A stretch of 33,196 nt of DNA from Chloroflexota bacterium (GCA_947470025.1 CANIRU010000013.1:1-33196); one strand, 5' to 3'; shown: positions 7,778 through 15,881, counted from the stretch's first letter. Translations and numbers: made by a program. Notes: generated from the letters alone by a model not told the origin.

Positions 7778-9010
7778 CTAGAAGAACACAGGCGTCCACG
7801 GCGCGCGGTCGGTCGCGAAGATCGCATCGGCACGCGTGAGGGCGCCCGGGGTGTGCTCCTCCACACCGCGAGCGTGGGCGATCGTGCTGGGGCGCGTGCC
7901 GCCGAGGTAGACGGACGCCAGCGCCCACGCCTCCACGGTGACGTCGGGAGCGTCGGTGGTCGGCGTACAGCGCGCGCCCTCGGGTGAGACGTCGAGGCGG
8001 ACGCGCCCGGTGTTCCACTCGCAGAACGCGTCTCGCACGTCGAGGACGATCGAGTCGGTCACCGCGTAGGCGCGCCGTTCCAGCGCCGAACGGACATCGA
8101 CGAGCCGGAGCCACGATCCGTCCTGTACGAGGCGCCGCAGGCGTCGGGGATCGAGGAGCATCCACGGCAGCGGGTCGTCGAGCGGGCGCAGGTCGGCGGA
8201 GATCTCCGCGACGAGGTCGATGCTGAAGATGAATGACCAGAGCGCTCGGGCCGCCTCGTTCGTCACGGCCATCAGCTCACGGATGCGGATCTCGTTCGCC
8301 ATGATCCGCTCGGGCCAGTGGTTTGCGACGCGGTAGATCGCAGTGCCATCGATGCGCCCATCCACGCGATACACGATGTGGAAGAACGCGCTGGCGCCGT
8401 CGCGGGTGGCCGGGTCGTCCTCGTGGAACGTCTCCCACTGGGCGCGGGTGCGCGGGAAGAAGCCGGGTCGTCCCGCCATCGCGCGAGCCATCGCCTCGGG
8501 CCACTCGGCGCGGGCCATGTCCGCATCGACGAACTCGATCGTGCCGTTCGAGGGCGCTTCACCATCCCTCCCCGGATGTGTCGCCACGTACGGCTTCTCG
8601 ATGCGCCACCGCTCCACCCATGTGGCGAGGCCGTAGCCGAAGCGGTTGTAGATCAGGCTCTCGGACGCCCACAGGATGGCGAAGTCGATACCGTCCGTGT
8701 GCAGGCGCGTCATGTGGTCGCGCATCAGTCCGGTCAGAGCGCCTCGACGGCGGTGGGTCGGCTGGACGGCCACGTTGGTGATGCCGCCGAGGCGCTCCGA
8801 GGCGCCGCCGGGCAGCGTCAGGCGCAGGTCGTGGATCACGCTGCTCGCGATGAGCGTGTCGCCATCGAACGCGCCGATGTCGCGCTGCTCGTCGAACCGC
8901 TCGTTCGCCTGCCGGAAGTAGGTGTCCGAGGCGTGACGGCCGTAGACCATCGAGTGGATGCGGATGAAGTCCGCGATCTCCTCGCGAGCGATCAGTCGCA
9001 CCTCGAACAT
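7778..9010 (-). CDS. Eis-like GNAT N-acetyltransferase
   Basis: Acetyl-CoA-dependent acetyltransferase of the Eis family, 410 aa, the usual length. The N-terminal GNAT domain has GGITNVAVQPTHRRRGALTG (about residues 75-94), where the Q/RxxRRRG part binds the acetyl-CoA pyrophosphate. It is followed by LIYNRFGYGLA, whose Tyr is the proposed general acid in characterised Eis enzymes. A second degenerate GNAT domain follows, and the C-terminal third is SCP2-like. The chain ends in VFF, and a terminal Phe carboxylate is the second catalytic group in known Eis proteins. Relatives acetylate aminoglycosides and other amines at several positions. The natural substrate here is unknown. Repeats lie on both sides of the gene. 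Confidence 0.88.
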   Translation of the reverse strand: MFEVRLIAREEIADFIRIHSMVYGRHASDTYFRQANERFDEQRDIGAFDGDTLIASSVIHDLRLTLPGGASERLGGITNVAVQPTHRRRGALTGLMRDHMTRLHTDGIDFAILWASESLIYNRFGYGLATWVERWRIEKPYVATHPGRDGEAPSNGTIEFVDADMARAEWPEAMARAMAGRPGFFPRTRAQWETFHEDDPATRDGASAFFHIVYRVDGRIDGTAIYRVANHWPERIMANEIRIRELMAVTNEAARALWSFIFSIDLVAEISADLRPLDDPLPWMLLDPRRLRRLVQDGSWLRLVDVRSALERRAYAVTDSIVLDVRDAFCEWNTGRVRLDVSPEGARCTPTTDAPDVTVEAWALASVYLGGTRPSTIAHARGVEEHTPGALTRADAIFATDRAPWTPVFF

Positions 9011-9051
9011 CGCTCGCCTCCTCTTCCACTGACCGCCCGAGCACCTCGCGG

Positions 9052-9132
9052 CCCGCAGGTCGGGATCGCGCGCGCCCGGCCAGGTATTCCCAGCCTATCG
9101 ACGACACCGGTATTCCCGGCATGAGCGCGAAA
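9052..9132. repeat. Direct repeat, expanded copy 2 upstream of the Eis-like gene
   Basis: Same orientation and order as 7723-7772: CCCGCAGGTCGGGATC, then a GCGCGCCCGG stretch, then CCGGTATTCCCGGCATGAGC. It differs by carrying two GGTATTCCC units (9083-9091 and 9109-9117) separated by 17 nt. It lies 42-122 nt before the start of the Eis-like gene. The remaining sequence up to the aldolase start at 9243 shows nothing else clear. Confidence 0.65.
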
Positions 9133-9242
9133 CGAAGCCGACCGGCAGTCTAGCCTGCGGCGCGACTACACTGCGCGGGGCCCGGCCGGTTGAGGCGCGA
9201 CCTCGACGCCGCGCCACACCAAGGCAGGTCGAGGAGGCAGCC

Positions 9243-10019
9243 ATGCGCGTCAACACTACGAAGGCGAAGCTCGCGGAGGGGAAGGTCGTCATTGGCGGCA
9301 TTGTCAGCGGCTTCTCGCCCGAGATCGTCGAGTTGCTCGCACTGCTGAGGTTCGACTTCGTCTTCCTGGACTGCGAGCACGGCTCGATGAACGAGGACCA
9401 GGTCGAGCACATGGTGCGCGCGGCGGAGTCATTCGGCATCACGCCGATCGCGCGCATCCCGAATCACGAGGACTCGACGATCCTCCGCTACCTCGACCGC
9501 GGCGTGCAGGGGCTGATCATCCCGCACATCAACACTGCCGAGGCCGCCACGGCGATCGCCGCCGCCTCGCGGTACCACCCCCTGGGCCATCGAGGCTCCG
9601 CCAGCGGCCGCGCCCACGATTACGGCGTGACGATGGCGCGCCCGGACTCGATGGCGTTCATCAACGACAACGTCCTCGTCATCCCGATGTGCGAGGAGGT
9701 CGAGGCGGTCGCGAACCTCGACAGCATCCTCGCCGTGCCGGGGATCGACGTGGTGCACGTCGCCTCGGGTGACCTCGGCCAGAGCATGGGGCACCCACCG
9801 ATGGCGGAGGTGCGCAAGGTGATGTCGGAGGTGGTGAAGAAGACCAAGGCCGCCGGCAAGTGGGCGGGCATCGGCGGCAACGGCGTGACCGACCACACGG
9901 GCATCGCCGACCTCGTGCGTGACGGCGCGCAGTTCGTCACCATCCCCGCGCTCGGCCTGCTGCGGATCGGCGCCGAGCAGTTCCGCGACGGCGTCGCCGC
10001 CGCGATCGCTGCGAAGTAG
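9243..10019 (+). CDS. HpcH/HpaI-family aldolase
   Basis: Class II, metal-dependent aldolase cleaving 2-keto-3-deoxy or 4-hydroxy-2-oxo acids to pyruvate plus an aldehyde, 258 aa, the normal family length. AGGAGG sits 6 nt before the ATG. Motifs seen: FVFLDCEHG (about residues 39-47, metal-site and catalytic His neighbourhood), IARIPNHEDSTILRYLDRGVQGLIIPHI (substrate and Arg contacts), a metal Glu in IPMCEEVEAV, and GDLGQSMGHP near residues 178-187, where family members have a metal-binding Asp. It starts a plus-strand run with the LigI-like hydrolase 8 nt downstream, so the two are likely co-translated. Whether the substrate is a meta-cleavage product or a sugar acid cannot be told. Confidence 0.9.
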   Translation: MRVNTTKAKLAEGKVVIGGIVSGFSPEIVELLALLRFDFVFLDCEHGSMNEDQVEHMVRAAESFGITPIARIPNHEDSTILRYLDRGVQGLIIPHINTAEAATAIAAASRYHPLGHRGSASGRAHDYGVTMARPDSMAFINDNVLVIPMCEEVEAVANLDSILAVPGIDVVHVASGDLGQSMGHPPMAEVRKVMSEVVKKTKAAGKWAGIGGNGVTDHTGIADLVRDGAQFVTIPALGLLRIGAEQFRDGVAAAIAAK

Positions 10020-10027
10020 GGACGACC

Positions 10028-10912
10028 ATGGCACACGACGACTCGACCCCCATCGAGTGGCAGGCACCGCCGCTCGCCACCGACGCCCACTTCCACGTCT
10101 TCGGGCCGATCGAGCAGTACCCGGCAGGCACGCCTGACCTGCGTTACCCGATGCCGCTCGCACCGCTGGCGGACTACCTGGCGCTGGCCGGGAGGCTCGG
10201 CATCCAGCGGCACGTCTTTGTGCAGCCCAGCGGGTACGGGCGCGACAACTCGTGCCTCCTCGACGCGCTGCGGACAGTGGGCCTCGCCGCCGCGCGCGGC
10301 ATCGTCGACATTGACGAGGAGATCCCGGACGCCGAGCTCGACCGACTGAACGCGCTGGGCGTGCGCGGCGTGCGCATCAACGTCTCGCCGATCCACCCGC
10401 CCGACCCGGCGCTCGCCGCCTCGATGCTGCCGAGGATCGAGCGGATGGCCGCGCGCTGCGCGGAGATCGGCTGGTCGCTGGACTTCCTCGCACCGGGCTG
10501 GCTCACTCGCGAGCTGTTCAACACGACGCTCAAGACGCTGCCGGTCGACTTCTCCATTGCCCACATGGGCATGTTCCTCGCGAAGGATGGCGTGCAGCAG
10601 CCGGGGTTCCAGGAACTCCTCGACTTCCTGCGGCACGGCCAGAGCGAGGGGGGCGGGCGCTGCTGGGTGAAACTGACGGGCGTCTACCGCATGTCCACCG
10701 CCGAGGGCTTCGCGGACACCGCGCCCTTCGCGCGTGCCCTCGCCGAGGTCGCCCCGGACCGGCTGATCTGGGGGAGCGACTACCCGCACCTGTCGTTCGA
10801 GCGCGTCTCCTCGATCGGGCTGTTCAACCTCCTCGGGCAGTGGTTCCCGGATGAGGCGCTGCGGCGCCGCGTGCTGGTGGACAATCCGGCGACGCTCTAC
10901 GGGTTCGAGTAG
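10028..10912 (+). CDS. Amidohydrolase-family (2-pyrone-4,6-dicarboxylate lactonase-like) hydrolase
   Basis: TIM-barrel amidohydrolase of the LigI-like branch, 294 aa. The signature DAHFHVFGP (HxH, about residues 19-27) opens the barrel; FVQPSGYG, VRGVRINVS, a late SIAHMGM His, a conserved Lys in WVKLTGVYR and IWGSDYPH near residue 252 (catalytic Asp) complete it. Known relatives hydrolyse 2-pyrone-4,6-dicarboxylate in lignin breakdown or other lactones, often needing no tightly bound metal. It lies 8 nt after the HpaI-type aldolase and before a dehydrogenase-fold gene; in protocatechuate 4,5-cleavage routes a lactonase and a pyruvate-releasing aldolase act in the same pathway, which this pairing resembles. 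The substrate is inferred, not shown. Confidence 0.85.
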   Translation: MAHDDSTPIEWQAPPLATDAHFHVFGPIEQYPAGTPDLRYPMPLAPLADYLALAGRLGIQRHVFVQPSGYGRDNSCLLDALRTVGLAAARGIVDIDEEIPDAELDRLNALGVRGVRINVSPIHPPDPALAASMLPRIERMAARCAEIGWSLDFLAPGWLTRELFNTTLKTLPVDFSIAHMGMFLAKDGVQQPGFQELLDFLRHGQSEGGGRCWVKLTGVYRMSTAEGFADTAPFARALAEVAPDRLIWGSDYPHLSFERVSSIGLFNLLGQWFPDEALRRRVLVDNPATLYGFE

Positions 10913-11026
10913 TCGTGGAATCACGGGCGAAGTGGACGCAAGGTGACTTGCCGCGAGCGAGTAGGATGCGTCCCGCGCCCCCGCTCGGGCGGTCGCCAGC
11001 TCAAAACAGCACAGAAGAGGGACACC

Positions 11027-11821
11027 ATGATCGACTACGGCATCAGCGGTAAGACCGCCATCGTGACCGGCGGTAGCGTCGGCATCGGCCGCGCCTGCGC
11101 CACCGCGCTCGCCGGGCAGGGCGTGAACGTGGCGATCGTCGCGCGGCGGCTCGACCGCCTCGAGCAGGCGGCGAAGGAGATCTCCGAGGCGACGGGCGGC
11201 AAGGTCATCGCGATCTCCGCCGACATGACGCAGACCGATGACGTGAAGCGCATGGTCGCCGAGACAGTGAAGCAGTTCGGCGGCGTCGACATCCTCGTCA
11301 ACAACGCCGCGTCGTTCCCGTACGGCTCCTCCACCGAGCTGACGGTCGACGACTGGCTCGCCCACTTCAACGTGAAGGCCTTCGGCTACCTCCGCTGCAT
11401 GTTCGAGGTGCTGCCCTACATGAAGCAGGCGGGCTGGGGCCGCATCATCAACATCGCCGGGCAGGCCGCCCGCGCCGGTGGTGGCAGCGCCGGGGCGAAC
11501 AACGCCGCGATCATCAACATGACGAAGGGCTTCGCCCTCGACCTCGCCGCCCAGCACATCACCGTGAACGCCGTGCACCCGGGCGGCCCGTCGGACACCG
11601 ACCGCGACGCAATGAAGATGGAATACGACGTGCGCACGCTCGGCATCACGATGGAGCAGGCCAAGGCGGCCGCCGAGGCCCGCAAGCCCCCGATCGGTCG
11701 TCACGTGGTCTCCGCCGATGCGGCGCACATCGTGCTCTTCCTAGCCGCGGCGCAGTCGAGCGCGATCACGGGCGAGACGATGGCCGTCGACCCCGGTGCC
11801 GACCGCACCGTCATCTACTAG
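11027..11821 (+). CDS. Short-chain dehydrogenase-fold protein lacking the catalytic triad
   Basis: Classical SDR fold, 264 aa from the ATG at 11027 (AGAGGGAC upstream; earlier starts run through non-protein sequence). The dinucleotide-binding part is intact: TGGSVGIG at residues 14-21, a basic ARR after the second strand, and ILVNNAA for the central strand. The active site is not: where family members have Ser, Tyr and Lys, this protein reads NIAGQAA and SAGANNAAIINMTK. By alignment with FabG the Ser becomes Gly145, the Tyr Ala155 and the Lys Asn159. The helix after it and the VNAVHPGG segment are normal. It may bind cofactor without dehydrogenase chemistry or use other residues. It follows the lactonase-like gene by 114 nt. 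Confidence 0.85.
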   Translation: MIDYGISGKTAIVTGGSVGIGRACATALAGQGVNVAIVARRLDRLEQAAKEISEATGGKVIAISADMTQTDDVKRMVAETVKQFGGVDILVNNAASFPYGSSTELTVDDWLAHFNVKAFGYLRCMFEVLPYMKQAGWGRIINIAGQAARAGGGSAGANNAAIINMTKGFALDLAAQHITVNAVHPGGPSDTDRDAMKMEYDVRTLGITMEQAKAAAEARKPPIGRHVVSADAAHIVLFLAAAQSSAITGETMAVDPGADRTVIY

Positions 11822-11846
11822 CCGGTCGTTCGAGGCAACACGCTGC

Positions 11847-11870
11847 AGGAGCGCCCTCGTGGGCGCTCCT
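11847..11870. terminator. Bidirectional hairpin terminator between convergent genes
   Basis: Perfect 10-bp stem AGGAGCGCCC/GGGCGCTCCT with loop TCGT, followed on the plus strand by GTTCGTTG. It lies between the stop of the SDR-fold gene and the end of the minus-strand cyclase gene, where a shared terminator is expected. Confidence 0.75.
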
Positions 11871-11927
11871 GTTCGTTGTGGCGGTGCAAAGGGCCCTTTC
11901 GCCTTCCGCGGTCGATCTACCTCAAAC

Positions 11928-12872
11928 CTACTTGAACGCCTGCGCGTTCGGCGGGGAGCCGACGCCGCGCGGGAGGTTGAGCGGCTTCGCGATGAGGAGC
12001 ATCTCGTAGATGCCGTCGCGAGCGCAGTCCTCGGCCAGTTCGTCGAGTGCCCACAGTTCGCCGATCTGCATGCCGAAGAGGCCGACCATGCGGCGGTGCT
12101 GGAAATTCAGTGGGACGGGCGGCAGCGCCTCCACTGCGATGTTGTCCGCATTGATCGAGGCAATGTGGTTGTCCCACAGCCAGACCGCGGTCTCGCGCAT
12201 GCCATCGAGCCCCGGCGACGGCGCGGCGATGTCGAAGCGCTCCGGGCCCTGATCCTTCGAGTTGAGGTACCACTCCATCCAGCCGGTGCGGAGCAGCAGG
12301 ATGTCGCGCGGTCGGATCGCGACGCCCTGCTTCTTCGCGATCGCCTCGAGCATCGGCCCGTCGATGCCGATGCGCTCGTGGACATCGAATTTGTCGCCCA
12401 TGAAGCGGGGGAAGTCGAGGAGCACGGCGCGGCCGTTGATGCCGTGCTCAGCCCAGTGTTGGATGCCGAGGCGGTCGCCCGGCTGCTCGTCCAGGTCATC
12501 GTCCTGCAGGCCGGTGTAGTAGCCGCGCGAGCCGAAGCGCACGTGGCGCAGTCCGTCGATCTGGCTCGAGCCCTGGAGGTAGAAGTGGTCCAGCGAGTCA
12601 TCGCCGCCGGACTGGCGGCGGTAGACGTGGTGGATGTACGGCTGGCGGCCCCGGTCGCCCTCGATGCGCTCGGGCTGGTCCAGCGGCAGGTCGAGGTTGA
12701 AGCTCACGCCGCGCTTCACGAGCTTCATGCTCTCCGCGACGTGCTCCGGCGTCAGCAGGTTGATCGTGCCGAGGTTGTCGTTCTCACCCCAGATGCCCCA
12801 CGCGTGGTGCTCCTCGGTGCCCTCGATCAGCGGCAGGTTCTCGTAGCTCGGCAGGCTGTTCAGATCGACCAC
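11928..12872 (-). CDS. Cyclase-family (kynurenine formamidase-like) metal hydrolase
   Basis: Member of the putative cyclase family, 314 aa, a longer subgroup than the roughly 210-aa bacterial kynurenine formamidases. The N-terminus has the subgroup's WGIWGENDNLGTINLLTPE. In place of the HxGTHxDxPxH metal motif it has LQGSSQIDGLRHVRF (about residues 98-112), where the Asp and the following His of DGLRH are likely ligands. DILLLRTGWMEWY and the FGMQIGELWALDELAE segment complete the fold. Members open cyclic amides or lactones or act on isatin; the reaction here is unknown. It is divergent from the LLM gene, 123 nt away. Confidence 0.85.
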   Translation of the reverse strand: MVDLNSLPSYENLPLIEGTEEHHAWGIWGENDNLGTINLLTPEHVAESMKLVKRGVSFNLDLPLDQPERIEGDRGRQPYIHHVYRRQSGGDDSLDHFYLQGSSQIDGLRHVRFGSRGYYTGLQDDDLDEQPGDRLGIQHWAEHGINGRAVLLDFPRFMGDKFDVHERIGIDGPMLEAIAKKQGVAIRPRDILLLRTGWMEWYLNSKDQGPERFDIAAPSPGLDGMRETAVWLWDNHIASINADNIAVEALPPVPLNFQHRRMVGLFGMQIGELWALDELAEDCARDGIYEMLLIAKPLNLPRGVGSPPNAQAFK

Positions 12873-12995
12873 GTGGCCCCCTCAGGCTGCTGCGCCGCCC
12901 GAGGTCGAGTGGCGCGGCGCAGTCATAGCAGAGACGCGCGTGCCGGGGAAGCGCGCTACGATTCGCGCCTTGTTACTCGGCGCTAGGAGTCTCGC

Positions 12996-13922
12996 ATGAG
13001 CGTCCGCATCGGCCTGGGCATGTCCACGTTCCCATTCACCTCGCCCCGCGCGATGTGGCGCTGGGTCGAGACCTGTGAGGACAGTGCGATCGACTCGATC
13101 TGGCAGACCGACCGCCTCATCTCCTCGGAGCCGTTCCTCGAGCCGCTGACCACGCTCGCCGCGCTCGCGGGCGGCACATCGAGGCTCAAGTTCGGGATGA
13201 ACGTCCTCGTCCTGCCGCTGCGCGATCCGCTCGTCGTCGCCAAGCAGTGCGCCAACATCGACTACCTCAGTGGCGGACGTTTCCTGCCGGCCTTCGGCGT
13301 CGGCAGCGACAACGCCGTCGAGTGGACGGCTGCGGGCATCGACCGCGCGCACCGCGGCCAGAGCACCGACGAGGCGCTCGGCCTGATGGCGCGCCTCTGG
13401 GCGGGCGAGACTGTGACGCACGAGGGCAAGTACCACCGCTATCGTGGCGCTCGCATCGCGCCGCTGCCGGTGCAGTCACCGCTGCCGCTGTGGATCGGCG
13501 GGTCGAGTCCCGCCGCCGTCCGTCGCGTAGCGACCGTGGGCACCGGCTGGATCTCCGGCGCCCAAACGCCCGCGCAGATCGCTCCCGTGATCGCCGCGAT
13601 CCGCGCCGCGAGCGCTGAGGCGGGCCGGCCCGTGGACGACGACCACTACGGCGCGACGTTCTCCTTCCGGTTCGGGAGCATGGACGATGCTCCGGCGCAG
13701 GCGGCAGCCACTGCGCTCGCACGGAACGCACCGAACACCGACCCGCGCTCGATCCTCGCGGTGGGCGATGAGCAGACGATCCTCGCGCGCCTGCGGGAGT
13801 ACATCGCCGCCGGGGCGTCGAAGTTCGTGCTGCGTCCGCTCGGCACCGACGACGACGACATCGTTGAGCAGACGCGGCGGCTCATCGACACCGTCGTCCC
13901 GGTCGCGCACGCGCTGGGCTAG
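12996..13922 (+). CDS. LLM-class flavin-dependent oxidoreductase
   Basis: Luciferase-like TIM-barrel oxidoreductase, 308 aa, using FMN or F420. AGGAG lies 8 nt before the ATG. Typical parts: an initial IGLGMSTFPF strand, DSIWQTDRL near residue 35, LKFGMNVLVLPLRDPLVVAKQCANIDYLSGGRF around residues 65-95 (the most conserved LLM block), GVGSDNAVEW, and PLWIGGSSPAAVRRVATVGTGWI around 165. An F420-using role is possible since a Ddn-type F420 protein is encoded at 31835, but the sequence alone does not decide the cofactor. It converges on the ACMSD-like hydrolase gene with 33 nt between stops. Confidence 0.88.
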   Translation: MSVRIGLGMSTFPFTSPRAMWRWVETCEDSAIDSIWQTDRLISSEPFLEPLTTLAALAGGTSRLKFGMNVLVLPLRDPLVVAKQCANIDYLSGGRFLPAFGVGSDNAVEWTAAGIDRAHRGQSTDEALGLMARLWAGETVTHEGKYHRYRGARIAPLPVQSPLPLWIGGSSPAAVRRVATVGTGWISGAQTPAQIAPVIAAIRAASAEAGRPVDDDHYGATFSFRFGSMDDAPAQAAATALARNAPNTDPRSILAVGDEQTILARLREYIAAGASKFVLRPLGTDDDDIVEQTRRLIDTVVPVAHALG

Positions 13923-13955
13923 CGCCGACCTCGGACGGTTCTCGTACCGTCGAGG

Positions 13956-14891
13956 CTACGCGAGCTTCAGCAGGCGCTTCGCGTTGCCGTTCGCCACCAA
14001 CTCCTTCTCACGGTCGGTGAGCGGGAGGCGGCGCATGACCGACGCGTACAGCGCGGGGTCGTTTAGCGGGTAGTTCGTGCCGAAGAGGATGTGCTCCGCG
14101 CCGCACTCGCGGATGAACGCGACGAGCGACTCGTCCGTCAGGTGCTCGTTCGGGTCGTCCAGTTCGTGCAGGCGGCCGGACAGGTCGGCGTGGAAGTTCG
14201 GGAAGCGGTGGCAGAGGTCGATCACGTCGGCCTCGTACCCGTGGCCGAGGTGAGCGATGTTCACGACGAGGTCGGGGAACTGCGCGAGTGGCCCGGCGAA
14301 GTACTTCGGGCTGCCGTAGTGGTCGCCACGTGCCCCGAGCTCGCCGCCCGCGCCCGCCTGGGACACGATCGGCACGCCGAGGCGCGAGATCGCCTCGTAC
14401 GCCGGCATCATCCGCGCGTCGTCCACATACATCGCCAGAGCGAGCGGCACGATCTTCACCCCGCGCGCGCCTCGGCCGACCTTGTCCTCGATCTCGCCGA
14501 CCAGCGTCGCCTCGTCCATGTAGACCGGGTCGAGGCCAGCGAAGGTGAAGAAGTTGGGGTGTTCAGCGCTGACACCCATCGCCCACTCGGTGTTGGCGAT
14601 CATGCGCTGGGCCATCATCGTCTGGACCTCGTGCTCCACCGCCGCGCGCTCGGCGGGGTCGGTGGGCAACTCCTGGCTCTTGATACGCGCCTCGTACATG
14701 AAGCGCGTCGGCGTGTACATCAGTTGCACGGCGTGCGTGATGTTCGAGGCGGCCATGATGCCGGAGAGTTCCTCGATGGTGCCGTCTCGCACGATGTCGG
14801 TGCGGCCCGTCGACTTCTGCCAGCCGATGCCCCGGTCCGCGCTCGCGAACGTGTGGGTGTGGATGTCGATGATCTCGAGGTCGTCGGCCAC
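13956..14891 (-). CDS. Amidohydrolase-family (ACMSD-like) hydrolase/decarboxylase
   Basis: Metal-dependent TIM-barrel enzyme of the amidohydrolase 2 family, 311 aa. The GTG at 14891 is chosen because AAGGAG lies 7 nt upstream and the protein then opens directly with the first barrel strand LEIIDIHTHTFAS (HxH metal motif). Further ligands are probable in RGVKIVPLALA (after the fourth strand), VNIAHLGHGYE (His) and ILFGTNYPLND near the C-terminus, where the usual SDxP Asp is replaced: the sequence reads GTNYP, Asn in place of Asp. This substitution at a normally catalytic or metal position is worth noting. Relatives include aminocarboxymuconate-semialdehyde decarboxylase and resorcylate decarboxylases. 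Substrate unknown. Confidence 0.82.
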   Translation of the reverse strand: MADDLEIIDIHTHTFASADRGIGWQKSTGRTDIVRDGTIEELSGIMAASNITHAVQLMYTPTRFMYEARIKSQELPTDPAERAAVEHEVQTMMAQRMIANTEWAMGVSAEHPNFFTFAGLDPVYMDEATLVGEIEDKVGRGARGVKIVPLALAMYVDDARMMPAYEAISRLGVPIVSQAGAGGELGARGDHYGSPKYFAGPLAQFPDLVVNIAHLGHGYEADVIDLCHRFPNFHADLSGRLHELDDPNEHLTDESLVAFIRECGAEHILFGTNYPLNDPALYASVMRRLPLTDREKELVANGNAKRLLKLA

Positions 14892-14954
14892 TGGGCTGCT
14901 CCTTCGTTGCAGGGGCACCGGCATTGCGCGGTGCGCGGGCGCAAGGTACCACCG

Positions 14955-14970
14955 GGGCGGCGCGCCGCCC
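14955..14970. promoter_or_regulatory. 16-bp perfect palindrome in a divergent promoter region
   Basis: GGGCGGCGCGCCGCCC is an exact 16-bp palindrome in the 124-nt gap between the divergently transcribed ACMSD-like and thioesterase genes, followed by ATTACAGT. It could be an operator. In GC-rich DNA such palindromes also occur by chance. Confidence 0.3.
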
Positions 14971-15015
14971 ATTACAGTGCTGGTGTGCGGCTCGAGTGCT
15001 GGCCGAGGAGGCCCG

Positions 15016-15456
15016 ATGGCGATCCCGGACATGGAGCGGCTGCGTGCCTCCTGGCGTGCCCAGCCCGAGCGCGCGCGCCTCGGCGTGGTTCCCGAGCGCA
15101 TCGACGAGGATTCCGCCGTCTACACCGTCGACCTCCGCTACGGCGACGGGCGCGAGGACGATCCGCTCTACACCTCGGCAGCGGTGACGTTCGCCGCCGA
15201 CGTCGCCGCCACCTCGGCGGTGCGGGGACGCCTCGACGAGGCACTGCAGCAGCTCAACGGCACGATCAGCCTGCACCTGAACTTCCTCGCGCCGCTGGTC
15301 GGACTGATCACGATCGTGACGCGGGTGGTTTCGATGGGCGAGCAGGACGCCGTGATCGACATCATTGCGCACGATGATCGTGGCACTGCAGTGCTGAAGG
15401 GGGTCGTGGACTACTCCCTGCGTCCCCGCGCGCCGCGCGAGGATCACCGGAAATGA
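15016..15456 (+). CDS. Hotdog-fold thioesterase, first of an overlapping pair
   Basis: PaaI-like hotdog domain protein, 146 aa, from the ATG at 15016 with GAGGAG 5 nt upstream; the longer frame upstream overlaps the divergent hydrolase and is not real. Seen: DDPLYTSAAVTFAADVAATSAV (the central hotdog helix with its Asp), NGTISLHLNFLAPLVGLITIVTRVVSMGEQDAVIDI (long strands of the sheet). Members hydrolyse acyl-CoA or aryl-CoA thioesters. The last codons overlap the next gene in an ATGA, so the two proteins are translationally coupled and may form a heteromer. Confidence 0.8.
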   Translation: MAIPDMERLRASWRAQPERARLGVVPERIDEDSAVYTVDLRYGDGREDDPLYTSAAVTFAADVAATSAVRGRLDEALQQLNGTISLHLNFLAPLVGLITIVTRVVSMGEQDAVIDIIAHDDRGTAVLKGVVDYSLRPRAPREDHRK

Positions 15457-15881
15457 GCGCGCCGCGCACGCCCGCCGAGTGGGAGGCCACGCCGTTCTTC
15501 CGCGAGTACGACCTGCGTGTCGACGCGGTGGGCGACGGCTACGCGCGCCTCGCCGCCCATCGCGAGGCGATCAAGCTCCGTGGCGCGCGCGATGGGCTCA
15601 ACGGTGGCATCGTCGCATCGCTCGGTGAGGCCGCAATGCGCGTGTGCCTGGCGAGTATGCTCGGCGACGGCGAGCAGGCCGGGCCGACGCGCGAGCTCAC
15701 CGTCGCGTTCCTGTCGAGCGCACGTGGCGACACCAGCCTTGTGGAGGCACGCATGATGCGCAAGGGTGGCACGCTCGCCGTCGGAGACGTTGAGCTGCGG
15801 AATGCCGAGACCGGCGAGCTGAACGCGAAGATCCGCGTGTCGTGCGAGGTGCATCGCGCATTCTCGACGCCCGCTAGATAG
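15453..15881 (+). CDS. Hotdog-fold (PaaI-like) thioesterase, second of the pair
   Basis: Second hotdog protein, 142 aa, starting inside the stop region of the first gene (4-nt ATGA overlap). It has the family's GLNGGIVASLGEAAMRV, corresponding to the HGGxxxxLxD/E catalytic helix of PaaI, with Asn in place of His and Glu as the acidic residue, then RELTVAFLSSARGDTSLVEARMMRKGGTLAVGDVELRN for the sheet. The conserved catalytic helix makes this the more likely active partner of the pair. Probable function is hydrolysis of a CoA thioester from aromatic or fatty-acid catabolism. Confidence 0.85.
   Translation: MSAPRTPAEWEATPFFREYDLRVDAVGDGYARLAAHREAIKLRGARDGLNGGIVASLGEAAMRVCLASMLGDGEQAGPTRELTVAFLSSARGDTSLVEARMMRKGGTLAVGDVELRNAETGELNAKIRVSCEVHRAFSTPAR

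Noticed and set aside
8559-9122. Minus-strand frame reading MPGIPVSSIGWEYL at the repeat upstream of the Eis-like gene
   Set aside because: It starts within the repeat and overlaps the Eis-like gene in another frame with Arg-rich translation; the matching MPGIPG start in copy 1 reflects the DNA repeat, not a conserved peptide.
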